A stretch of DNA of 27,343 nt from an uncultured Eubacteriales bacterium (lineage in GTDB: Bacteria > Bacillota > Clostridia > Oscillospirales > Oscillospiraceae): the NCBI GenBank assembly GCA_934572535.1, contig CAKTLJ010000023.1, positions 1 through 27,343 on the forward strand, in the 5' to 3' direction. This document shows, piece after piece, positions 15,523-21,962 of this stretch. Every line of letters starts with the position of its first letter. Within the stretch, counting starts at the first letter, position 1. Made by a program: the position numbers and the translations under genes. The notes under the pieces are model-generated. The model saw only the letters and a program-made list of their open reading frames with translations. It ran no database searches and was not told the origin of the DNA.

Positions 15523-16304
15523 TGCGCTGCCTCCCCTCGGCAAAGCTCCCGCTGGAGGTCCTGCCAGATGGCTTGCTCCAGCTCCACGAACCGGGGCGAG
15601 AACTTCACGTCCATGACCCGGCGGGGCCGGGGCAGGTCGATGCGGTACTCCCCCGCCACCCGCCCGGGGCGGTGGCTCAGGAGCACCACCCGGTCGGCCA
15701 GGGTGATGGCCTCGGTCAGGTCGTGGGTCACGTAGAGGATGGTGCGGCCCGTGCTCTCCCAGAGGCTCAGGATCTCGTCCTGGAGCCGCTGGCGGGTGAG
15801 GGCGTCCAGCGGGGCGAAGGGCTCGTCCATCATGAGCACCGCCGGGTCCACGGCCAGCACCCGGGCGATGGCCGCCCGCTTCTTCATCCCGCCGGATAGC
15901 TCGCGGGGGAAGCTGTTCTCAAAGCCGCCCAGGCCCATCTTGTCCATGAGGTCCCGGGCGATCTCCCGCCGGGCCTTTCGCGCCGTCCCCCGCAGCTCCA
16001 TGGCCAGGGCCACGTTGTCCAGCACCGTCCGCCAGGGCAAAAGGGCGTCCGCCTGGGAGATGTAGCCCACCGAGGGCGGGACCTGCTTCACCGCCTGCCC
16101 GGCCACCAGGACCTCGCCCCGAGTGGGGACCACCTGCCCGGCCAGCAGGTTGAGCACGGTGGACTTGCCGCAGCCCGAGGGGCCGACCAGGGCCACCAGC
16201 TCCCCCTGCTCCACCGCCAGGTCCATGTGGTCCAGGGCGGTGAGGGTCCGGCCGTCGGCAAAGGGAAAGGTCGCGGTCACGTCCTTGAGTTCCAGCAGCT
16301 TCAC
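15519..16304 (-). CDS. ABC transporter ATP-binding protein, SsuB/TauB type
   Basis: The 261-residue ATPase powers the importer. Walker A is GPSGCGKST at 41-49, the signature is LSGGMKKR near 140, Walker B is VLMMDEPFAPLD near 160, and the switch histidine lies in YVTHDLTEA. The start codon is GTG (16302-16304), overlapping the ligase stop as GTGA, so translation of the two genes is probably coupled. Sequence resembles the nitrate/sulfonate/taurine subclass. The operon order is ligase, ATPase, permease, binding protein. Confidence 0.94.
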   Translation of the reverse strand: MKLLELKDVTATFPFADGRTLTALDHMDLAVEQGELVALVGPSGCGKSTVLNLLAGQVVPTRGEVLVAGQAVKQVPPSVGYISQADALLPWRTVLDNVALAMELRGTARKARREIARDLMDKMGLGGFENSFPRELSGGMKKRAAIARVLAVDPAVLMMDEPFAPLDALTRQRLQDEILSLWESTGRTILYVTHDLTEAITLADRVVLLSHRPGRVAGEYRIDLPRPRRVMDVKFSPRFVELEQAIWQDLQRELCRGEAAQ

Positions 16305-17962
16305 TTGTCCCGCTCCCTTCCCGTTCCTGTGGTTTCCTGAAACTGGTCCCGGATGACCTTGCCGTTGGCGTTTCTCGCCAGGGTCGGGACGAAGACCAGC
16401 GTCCGGATCTTCTTATAGCCCGCGCACTGCCCGTTGTGGAAGGCCAGCAGGTCCTCCCGCGTGGCCTCGTCGGGGGCGTAGCCCGCCTCCAGGACCACGT
16501 AGGCCGTGATCCGCTGGCCCAGGTCCCGGTCGGGGACGCCCGCCACCAGGCACTCCCGCACGGCGGGGTGGAGGACCAGGGTCTGCTCCAGCTCCAGCGG
16601 CCCCACGCGGAAGCCCTTCGTCTTGATGATCCCGTCGGACCGGCCCCGGTAGAAGAGGTAGCCCTCCTCGTCCATCACCGCCAGGTCGCCGGTGTGGAAG
16701 AGGTCCCCGTCCCAGAGGTTCGCGGTGGCCTCGGGGTCCCCCAGGTAGCCCATCAGGACCCCCTCGGGGCGGCGGCCGCCGTCGGCCACGATGACGATCT
16801 CCCCTTCCTCCCCGGGGGGCGCGAAGGTGCCGTCGTCCCGCAGGATCTCCACGTGGTACTTGGGCATGACCTTGCCCACCGCGCCCTCCTTCCGCCCCAT
16901 GTTCTTGGAGACGGCGGCGATGAGGCCGCACTCGGACTGGGCGTAGCCCTCGTAGAGCACGTGGCCGGTCTGGGCCAGCACGGTCTGGGCCAGGTCGGGC
17001 AGGAGCTTTTCCCCGCCCACGGCGTAGGTGGTCACCGAGGACAGGTCGTAGCGGTCCATGCCCACGTCGGTCAGCATCCGGTAGACCGTGGGCTGGGCCA
17101 TGATCCCGGTGGCCCTGCACTCCGAGAGGGTGCGCAGGACCATCTCCGGGGGAAAGCGGTCGTAGTCCACCACCAGCAAGGCCCCCAGGTGGAGCCACTG
17201 GCCGTAAAACTTCGTGCCGGAGACCACCTCCCAGCCGGTGTCCCCGGTGGCGAAGTGGAGCGCGCCCTCGCGGACGTCCTGCATGTAGCGGGAGCCGTAG
17301 TGATGGGCCAGGGGGAAGGCGCCGTCGTGGAGGACGCCCTTTGGCTCCCCCGTGGTGCCGGAGGTGAAGTAGAGCATGAGCGGGTCGCTGACGTGGGTCT
17401 CCACCCGCGCCATCGTCTCGGGCTGCCCGGCGAGGACCGCGGCGAAGTCCTCAAAGCCCGCGCCGCCGCCCAGGGCGAAGCGCAGGGGGACCCCGGTCCG
17501 GTCGGCGGCGCGGCGCACGTTCTCCGGCGCGTCCCCCTCCCGGCAGGTGATCACGGCCCTGGCCCCGGCCTTTCCCATGCGGAAGGTCAGGTCGTCGGCG
17601 GTCAGCCGGTAGTAGACCGGCGAGAGCAGCAGCCCCAGCCGGTGGGCGGCCACGGCCACGATCCAATACTCCCAGTGGGAGCGCAGGACGCTCATGAGCA
17701 CGTCCCCCCGCCGCAGGCCCCGGGCGGCGAAGCCGTTGGCCGCCTGGATGCTCAGGCGCTTCACGTCCCCGAAGGTCAGCCGCTTCTCCTCGCCCTTGTC
17801 GTTGCGCCAGAGCATGGCCAGGCGGTCCGGGTAGAGGTCCCCCAGGGGGTCGATCACGTCGTAGCCGTAGTTGAAATTCTCGTCATAGCGATAGGAACAG
17901 TCCGTCAGGCGGCCGTTCTCGTCAAAGGTCTCTTTGATAAATCGGGTGTAAAACTCTGCCAT
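16301..17962 (-). CDS. AMP-forming acyl-CoA synthetase (medium-chain/aromatic acid type)
   Basis: The 553-residue protein activates a carboxylic acid to its CoA thioester via an acyl-adenylate. Adenylation motifs are complete: YFTSGTTGEPKG near residues 197-208, GYAQSECG, FHTGDLAVMDEEGYLFYRGRSDGIIKTKGFRVGPLE (motifs with TGD and GRxDxxIK), and the catalytic Lys535 in NANGK close to the C-terminus. The segment FATGDTGWEVVSGTKFYGQW is typical of medium-chain acyl-CoA synthetases, which act on C3-C10 or aromatic acids, and of relatives annotated as acetyl-CoA synthetase; the substrate cannot be read from sequence. It starts 12 bp after the MarR stop, with TGAGGAG as ribosome site, and is co-transcribed with an importer, suggesting vectorial uptake and activation. 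Confidence 0.92.
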   Translation of the reverse strand: MAEFYTRFIKETFDENGRLTDCSYRYDENFNYGYDVIDPLGDLYPDRLAMLWRNDKGEEKRLTFGDVKRLSIQAANGFAARGLRRGDVLMSVLRSHWEYWIVAVAAHRLGLLLSPVYYRLTADDLTFRMGKAGARAVITCREGDAPENVRRAADRTGVPLRFALGGGAGFEDFAAVLAGQPETMARVETHVSDPLMLYFTSGTTGEPKGVLHDGAFPLAHHYGSRYMQDVREGALHFATGDTGWEVVSGTKFYGQWLHLGALLVVDYDRFPPEMVLRTLSECRATGIMAQPTVYRMLTDVGMDRYDLSSVTTYAVGGEKLLPDLAQTVLAQTGHVLYEGYAQSECGLIAAVSKNMGRKEGAVGKVMPKYHVEILRDDGTFAPPGEEGEIVIVADGGRRPEGVLMGYLGDPEATANLWDGDLFHTGDLAVMDEEGYLFYRGRSDGIIKTKGFRVGPLELEQTLVLHPAVRECLVAGVPDRDLGQRITAYVVLEAGYAPDEATREDLLAFHNGQCAGYKKIRTLVFVPTLARNANGKVIRDQFQETTGTGRERDK

Positions 17963-17974
17963 GGGACACGCTCC

Positions 17975-18403
17975 TCAGGATTTGAAGTGTTCGTCAAAGT
18001 GCTCGTCGATCTGGACCAGCAGCGCGTAGAAGAGGTCGCCCTCCTCCTGGCTCAGGCCCAGGGTCAGGCAGCGGTTGATGTTGGCCAGCTCGCGCCGCAC
18101 CCGCGGGCCCACGTCCCGGGCCTTGTCGGTGGGGTAGACGCGGTTCTGCCGCTTGTCCCTGGGGTCCTGGAGGCGGATCAGATAGCCCTTTTCCTCCAGG
18201 GAGCGCATGGCGCGGGCGGTGGCCGCCTTGTCCAGGCCCACCCAGGCGGTCAGCTCCTCCTGCGTGAAGCCTTCGTTGTTCAGGACGGCGCGGAGGAAGG
18301 GCTCCTCCGCCGCCGCCAGGTTATATTTTTGCAGGGCATTTCCCGTTGCGACCTGGCATTTTCTCGCCAGGCGGGTCAGGACTCTGCCAACACATTTTGC
18401 CAT
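17975..18403 (-). CDS. MarR-family transcriptional regulator
   Basis: The 142-residue protein has the MarR winged helix: FTQEELTAWVGLDKAATARAMRSLEEKGYLIRLQDPRDKRQNRVYPTDKARD, in outline a recognition helix followed by the conserved D-x-R-D-x-R wing. The start at 18403 is chosen because GAGGTG is six bases upstream and because the longer ORF to 18553 would run back through its own promoter. It heads the operon with the acyl-CoA ligase and importer. MarR proteins next to aromatic-acid ligases often release DNA on binding the acid or its CoA ester, so feedback by the ligase product is plausible. A palindromic operator overlaps the promoter. Confidence 0.93.
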   Translation of the reverse strand: MAKCVGRVLTRLARKCQVATGNALQKYNLAAAEEPFLRAVLNNEGFTQEELTAWVGLDKAATARAMRSLEEKGYLIRLQDPRDKRQNRVYPTDKARDVGPRVRRELANINRCLTLGLSQEEGDLFYALLVQIDEHFDEHFKS

Positions 18404-18422
18404 CGTCAACACCTCAATGGCC

Positions 18423-18451
18423 ATGATAGCAAAAAAAGGTTGAGGTGTCAA
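18423..18451 (-). promoter_or_regulatory. Promoter of the MarR-ligase-ABC operon (minus strand)
   Basis: On the minus strand consensus TTGACA (18451-18446), a 17-bp spacer and TATCAT (18428-18423). Transcription would begin about 13 bp before the MarR start codon. Confidence 0.85.
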
Positions 18452-18453
18452 CC
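18438..18453. promoter_or_regulatory. Probable MarR operator
   Basis: GGTTGA-GGTG-TCAACC, a palindrome with perfect 6-bp arms, covers the -35 and part of the spacer of the MarR promoter. A related imperfect copy (minus strand TTGAGGTGTTGAC, 18405-18417) lies over the ribosome site. This placement fits repression by the MarR protein of its own operon. Confidence 0.65.
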
Positions 18454-18484
18454 ATTCTCTCGGCGCGGGCCGAATCCCAAACAT

Positions 18485-18513
18485 TGACAGACCTTTTCTC
18501 ATCCAGTACAATG
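18485..18513 (+). promoter_or_regulatory. Sigma-A promoter of proBA
   Basis: TTGACA at 18485-18490, a 17-bp spacer and TACAAT at 18508-18513. It is divergent from the MarR promoter, with 33 bp between the two -35 elements. Confidence 0.88.
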
Positions 18514-18546
18514 GGTTTGATACGTCCCAAGAAAGGAAGCGATCGC

Positions 18547-19326
18547 GTGACACATCAGCGCATCGTGGTAAAAGTGGGCTCCTCCACCCTGGCCCACCCC
18601 ACAGGTCTCTTGAACATCCGCCGGGTCGAAGAGCTGTGCAAGGTCCTCAGCGACCTGAAGAACGTCGGGCACGAGCTCATCCTGGTCTCCTCCGGCGCCA
18701 TCGGCATGGGCATGGGCAAGCTCTCCCTGGCGGCCCGCCCCAGCGACATCCCCACCAAGCAGGCTGCCGCCGCCGTGGGGCAGTGCGAGCTCATGTACAT
18801 CTACGACAAGCTCTTCTCCGAGCACAACCACACCGTGGCCCAGATCCTCCTCACCGCCTACGACGTGGACCACCCGGACCGCTTTGAAAACTTCCGCAAC
18901 ACCATGCACCGGCTCCTGGAGCTGAAGGCGCTGCCCGTCATCAACGAAAACGACACCGTGGCCACCGAGGAGCTGGGCATCGGGGACAACGACACCCTGG
19001 GCGCCATCGTGGCCGTGAGCATGGAGGCCGACCTGCTCATCATCCTGTCGGACATCGACGGGCTCTACACCGCCGACCCCCACACCCATCCGGACGCCAC
19101 CCTGATCGCCGACATCCCCGCCCTGACCGAGGACATTCTGGCCCTGGCCGGGGGGGCCGGGTCCAGCCTGGGCACCGGCGGCATGTCCACCAAGCTCCAC
19201 GCCGCCGCCATCTGCACCGAGGCCGGCTGCGACATGGTCATCGCCAACGGAGCCTCCCCCTCGGTGCTCTACGACATCGCGGAGGGCAAGCCCGTGGGCA
19301 GCCGCTTCCGCGGAAAGAGAGGTTGA
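18547..19326 (+). CDS. proB: Glutamate 5-kinase (proline biosynthesis)
   Basis: It phosphorylates L-glutamate to glutamyl-5-phosphate, which ProA reduces. The start chosen is GTG 18547, preceded by AAAGGAAG; an in-frame ATG at 18445 lies upstream of the promoter and cannot be used. The 259-residue protein is the short form, only the amino-acid-kinase domain, without a C-terminal PUA domain. Conserved blocks are VVKVGSSTL at 7-15, LVSSGAIGMG, VINENDTV, IGDNDTLGA, LSDIDGLYTADP and GTGGMSTKLHAA. Loss of the PUA domain is common in Firmicutes. proA follows after 3 bp. Confidence 0.95.
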   Translation: MTHQRIVVKVGSSTLAHPTGLLNIRRVEELCKVLSDLKNVGHELILVSSGAIGMGMGKLSLAARPSDIPTKQAAAAVGQCELMYIYDKLFSEHNHTVAQILLTAYDVDHPDRFENFRNTMHRLLELKALPVINENDTVATEELGIGDNDTLGAIVAVSMEADLLIILSDIDGLYTADPHTHPDATLIADIPALTEDILALAGGAGSSLGTGGMSTKLHAAAICTEAGCDMVIANGASPSVLYDIAEGKPVGSRFRGKRG

Positions 19327-19329
19327 GCT

Positions 19330-20679
19330 ATGAACCGCAACGACAACGCCCCTTCCTGCTATCCGCCGCCCGCCTTCGCGGGCCAGGCGTTCTCCGGCGA
19401 AGCGGCGGCCCCCGCCGCGCTGCCCATCACCCGCCCCCTGCTGGAGGCGGCCCAGGCCGCCAGGCCCGCCCTGGCCGCGCTGTCCACGGAGGAAAAGCGG
19501 GCCGTGCTGGCCACCATGGCCGACTGCCTGCTGGCCGACGCGGACGCCATCCTGGCCGCCAACGCCAAGGACCTGGCCGCCGCCCGGGACACCATCGCCC
19601 CGGTCATGCTGGACCGCCTGCGCCTGACCGAGGGCCGCATCGCGGACATGGCCAAGGGCGTTCTGGAGGTCGCCGCCCTCCCCGACCCGGTGGGCCGGGT
19701 CCTGGCCTCCCACACCCTGCCCAACGGGCTGGCGGTCAACAAGGTCTCCGTCCCCCTGGGGGTCATCGCCATCATCTATGAGTCCCGCCCCAACGTCACC
19801 TCCGACGCTGCCAGCCTGACCTTCCAGGCGGGGAGCGTCTGCGTCCTCCGGGGCGGCAAGGAGTCCATCCACTCCAACACCGCCATCGTGGCCGCCCTGC
19901 ACAAGGCGCTGGCGCGCCACGGCCTGCCCCCGGCCCTGGTGAGCCTGGTGTCCGACACCAGCCGCGCCAGCGCCAACGAGCTGATGCAGGCGGTGGGCTA
20001 CATCGACCTGCTCATCCCCCGGGGCGGCGCGTCCCTCATCCAGACGGTGGTGGACCAGGCCAAGGTCCCCTGCATCCAGACGGGCACGGGCATCTGCCAC
20101 CTCTACGTGGACGCCGCGGCCGACCTGGACAAGGCCCTCGCCATTTTGGAAAACGCCAAGACCAGCCGCCCCTCGGTGTGCAACGCCGCCGAGGTCTGCC
20201 TGGTGGACCGCCAGGTGGCCGCCGCCTTCCTGCCCAGGCTGCGGGCGCGGCTGGACACGGACCGCCGCGCGCAGGGCCTGCCGCCCGTGGAGCTTCGCCT
20301 GGACCCCGAGGCGCAGGCCATCATCCCCGGCGTTCCGGCCGGGCCGGACGACTTCGACACGGAGTTTCTGGACTACATCCTGGCCGTGAAGGTGGTCGGG
20401 GGCGTCCGGGAGGCCATTGACCACATCAACCGCCACTCCACCGGCCACAGCGAGGCGATCCTCACGGAGGACCCGGCGCGCGCCGCCCTCTTCACCCGGC
20501 TGATCGACAGCGCGGCGGTGTACGTGAACGCCTCCACCCGCTTCACCGACGGCGGGCAGTTCGGCCTGGGGTGCGAGATGGGCATTTCCACCCAAAAGCT
20601 CCACGCGCGCGGCCCGATGGGGCTGGAGGAGCTGACCAGCTACAAATACGTCATCACCGGCGACGGGCAGACCCGATAA
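19330..20679 (+). CDS. proA: Glutamate-5-semialdehyde dehydrogenase (gamma-glutamyl phosphate reductase)
   Basis: It reduces glutamyl-5-phosphate with NADPH to glutamate semialdehyde, which cyclises to pyrroline-5-carboxylate. The 449-residue protein is about 30 longer than usual, the extra being an Ala/Pro-rich N-terminal segment; a start further in is possible, but ATG 19330 follows proB by 3 bp and has AAAGAGAGG upstream. Family signs are YESRPNVTSDAASL, LRGGKES, IPRGGASLI, the catalytic cysteine Cys284 in SRPSVCNAAE and STRFTDGGQFGLGCEMGIS near the end. A ProC gene (final step) is not in the window. Confidence 0.96.
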   Translation: MNRNDNAPSCYPPPAFAGQAFSGEAAAPAALPITRPLLEAAQAARPALAALSTEEKRAVLATMADCLLADADAILAANAKDLAAARDTIAPVMLDRLRLTEGRIADMAKGVLEVAALPDPVGRVLASHTLPNGLAVNKVSVPLGVIAIIYESRPNVTSDAASLTFQAGSVCVLRGGKESIHSNTAIVAALHKALARHGLPPALVSLVSDTSRASANELMQAVGYIDLLIPRGGASLIQTVVDQAKVPCIQTGTGICHLYVDAAADLDKALAILENAKTSRPSVCNAAEVCLVDRQVAAAFLPRLRARLDTDRRAQGLPPVELRLDPEAQAIIPGVPAGPDDFDTEFLDYILAVKVVGGVREAIDHINRHSTGHSEAILTEDPARAALFTRLIDSAAVYVNASTRFTDGGQFGLGCEMGISTQKLHARGPMGLEELTSYKYVITGDGQTR

Positions 20680-20720
20680 AAAAGCGCTGGACTTCACAAG
20701 GCTGTGGAGTCCAGCGTTTT
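20680..20720. terminator. Bidirectional terminator between proA and the DUF5714 gene
   Basis: A 14-bp stem (20685-20698 with 20703-20716, one G-U pair) and the loop AGGC, with an A-run before it and TTTT after. Its 3' edge touches the stop codon of the minus-strand gene. Confidence 0.88.
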
Positions 20721-21412
20721 CATTGGTTGCGCTTGTTGTAGGGGCAGACGATCTTGTGGCAGTGGTTGTTCTGGGCGGAGTATTTGCAGGGCATGTCGCC
20801 CAGGTGCATGTCCACCTCCAGGTGCTCCCGGGAGAAGGCGACGGCCTTTCGCAGGGCCTCGAAGGAGTTGCGCTTGCAGCAGCGCGGCCCGCCCAGGTCG
20901 CCCAGGGCCGTGAGGATCTGGCCGGTCAGGGAGTTGGCCAGGGCCCAGGGCCGGTCGGTCATGGGGTTGGACCTGGTCACGATGGCCATATACATCCCGG
21001 CGCTGACCGCCGCGCCGCAGCAGCCCCAGAAGCCGCAGGCTCCGCCGGGGACCTTTCTTCCCCGGGCCTGCATCTCGGTCAGGGCGGCGGGCAGGTCGAT
21101 CTCGCCCCCGGCGTTTTTGTAGGCGGTCAGGAGGCTGGCCCCCACCATGACGTGATGCTCCGGCCCGTGCATGTGGCAGAAGGGCAGGTCCATCAGGCGC
21201 AGCAGGATCTCGTAGGGATTGGTCGAGGACTCCTCCAGGCAGACGCCGAAGATGCTGTCCAGCCCCCGGGTGTGGCAGGCGTCGCAGACGTAGTGTCCGT
21301 TGACGCAGCGGGTCCTGCCCTCCTCCATCTTGTGGCAGATGGCGCACTCCATGGGCTGGCCGGTCTCCAGGTATTCCAGCGGCGCTTTGCAGATAAGACA
21401 GTCTTCCTTCAT
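20720..21412 (-). CDS. Cysteine-rich DUF5714 domain protein
   Basis: The 230-residue protein has an N-terminal zinc-ribbon-like part with CLIC at 5-8, CAIC at 23-26 and CDAC at about 43-46, then the DUF5714 core with HMHGPEHHVMVGASLLTAYKNAGG, GACGFWGCCGAA and GGPRCCKRNS. The C-terminus adds MPCKYS, HCHK and VCPYN. The many Cys and His residues suggest metal or iron-sulfur binding. The family occurs in anaerobes and methanogens, sometimes beside methyltransferase or radical-SAM genes, and its function is unknown to me. It is a single gene with its own promoter. Confidence 0.85.
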   Translation of the reverse strand: MKEDCLICKAPLEYLETGQPMECAICHKMEEGRTRCVNGHYVCDACHTRGLDSIFGVCLEESSTNPYEILLRLMDLPFCHMHGPEHHVMVGASLLTAYKNAGGEIDLPAALTEMQARGRKVPGGACGFWGCCGAAVSAGMYMAIVTRSNPMTDRPWALANSLTGQILTALGDLGGPRCCKRNSFEALRKAVAFSREHLEVDMHLGDMPCKYSAQNNHCHKIVCPYNKRNQ

Positions 21413-21445
21413 GGCGACCCACCTCTTTCTCTCTTTTCTGCAACC

Positions 21446-21474
21446 ATTCTATCACAATTTGCGGAAAGAGACAA
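21446..21474 (-). promoter_or_regulatory. Promoter of the DUF5714 gene (minus strand)
   Basis: On the minus strand TTGTCT (21474-21469), a 17-bp spacer and TAGAAT (21451-21446), followed by the ribosome site AAGAGGTGGG. Confidence 0.65.
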
Positions 21475-21598
21475 GCGCCCGGCGGCGCGTCAGCGGTCCG
21501 GGCGCTCCAGGGCCTGGCGGGTCAGGTCGGCGGGGGGCGAAAAACGCTTCCTCTGGGCGCGCCGTCTTGAGAAGGCAACCAACGCTTTCGTCAAATTC

Positions 21599-21627
21599 TT
21601 GCATTCTTCGCCAAGGTGTGTTACTCT
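21599..21627 (+). promoter_or_regulatory. Candidate promoter of the small toxin mRNA
   Basis: TTGCAT at 21599-21604, a 17-bp spacer and TACTCT at 21622-21627. A slightly shifted -10 (TACTAT near 21633) is an alternative. The mRNA leader would be about 100 nt and strongly folded. Confidence 0.5.
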
Positions 21628-21736
21628 AACCTTACTATACATCCAGAAGCCGTTGCTGGCCTATGGCGGCCCCTCGTATTTACGGGGGTACATACTTTTT
21701 GCCCCCGTCCGATCTCTTCGGAGAGGGGGTGATGGA

Positions 21737-21826
21737 TTGAGTGCATTCGTTACGTATTCTGACCTCTTTCAGTATACGATCGTGCTGCTTACGATCCTGC
21801 TCGTGATTTTTTCACAAAAAAAGTAA
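21737..21826 (+). CDS. Small hydrophobic peptide, putative holin-like type I toxin
   Basis: A 29-codon ORF with TTG start at 21737 and TAA at 21824-21826. GGGGG (21725-21729) lies seven bases upstream; the ATG at 21732 is out of frame and stops after two codons. The peptide begins MSAFVTYSDLFQ, has one uninterrupted hydrophobic segment (about residues 13-25) and ends SQKK. This is the build of the Firmicute putative holin-like toxin family (Hol_Tox), in which V-T-Y-x-[DE]-L-[FI]-Q, a transmembrane helix and a lysine tail are typical. Such peptides insert into the membrane when overproduced. The leader can fold ACGGGGG/CCCCCGT (21682-21708) and a TCTC(TTCG)GAGA tetraloop hairpin touching the ribosome site, and CCCCTC at 21670-21675 can pair with the ribosome site itself, so translation may be limited. 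An antisense promoter and terminator lie at its 3' end. Confidence 0.65.
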   Translation: MSAFVTYSDLFQYTIVLLTILLVIFSQKK

Positions 21827-21903
21827 ACCGCCCGGCTGCCACCGGACGGTTTATTTTAAAAAAATAACACTCATGGGGGCTGACCGTGGTCAGCGCTCCT
21901 TCT
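21816..21903 (-). ncRNA. Predicted antisense antitoxin RNA
   Basis: A consensus minus-strand promoter (21910-21938) and a minus-strand terminator (stem 21852-21842/21835-21825 followed by a U7 run at 21822-21816) would give an RNA of about 88 nt. It has a 5' hairpin (GCTGAC/GTCAGC, about 21880-21895) and overlaps the end of the toxin ORF and its 3' untranslated region. This is the TxpA/RatA-like geometry of type I systems with overlapping 3' ends. No expression evidence is available. Confidence 0.55.
21825..21857. terminator. Bidirectional hairpin at the 3' ends of toxin and antisense RNAs
   Basis: An 11-bp stem with one mismatch (21825-21835 with 21842-21852). The plus side continues ATTTTA (weak); the minus side ends in seven T residues (strong). 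It therefore stops the antisense RNA efficiently and the toxin mRNA perhaps only partly. Confidence 0.75.
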
Positions 21904-21909
21904 GGTTCT

Positions 21910-21938
21910 AGTATAGCGTTCAGGCGGTCCTTTGTCAA
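21910..21938 (-). promoter_or_regulatory. Promoter of the antisense RNA (minus strand)
   Basis: On the minus strand TTGACA (21938-21933), exactly 17 bp, then TATACT (21915-21910). It is one of the best promoters in the window and drives no protein gene, and its -35 is embedded in the toxin terminator hairpin. Confidence 0.8.
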
Positions 21939-21955
21939 GGGCCGCCTGATTTTTT
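21920..21955 (+). terminator. Second, strong plus-strand terminator of the toxin mRNA
   Basis: A 13-bp stem (21920-21932 with 21937-21949, one G-U pair), a 4-nt loop and T6 at 21950-21955. A transcript ending here would include the full complement of the antisense RNA. Confidence 0.88.
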
Positions 21956-21962
21956 GCCGCCC

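Noticed and set aside
16436..18487. 683-codon plus-strand frame opposite the acyl-CoA ligase and MarR gene
   Set aside because: It is a shadow frame; the minus strand encodes complete conserved motifs.
18445..18546. N-terminal extension of proB from ATG 18445
   Set aside because: It would begin upstream of the proB promoter; GTG 18547 has a proper ribosome site.
18499..20697. 732-codon open frame on the minus strand opposite proBA
   Set aside because: Composition (Gly, Val, His, Asp) is typical of an antisense shadow; proB and proA on the plus strand are certain.
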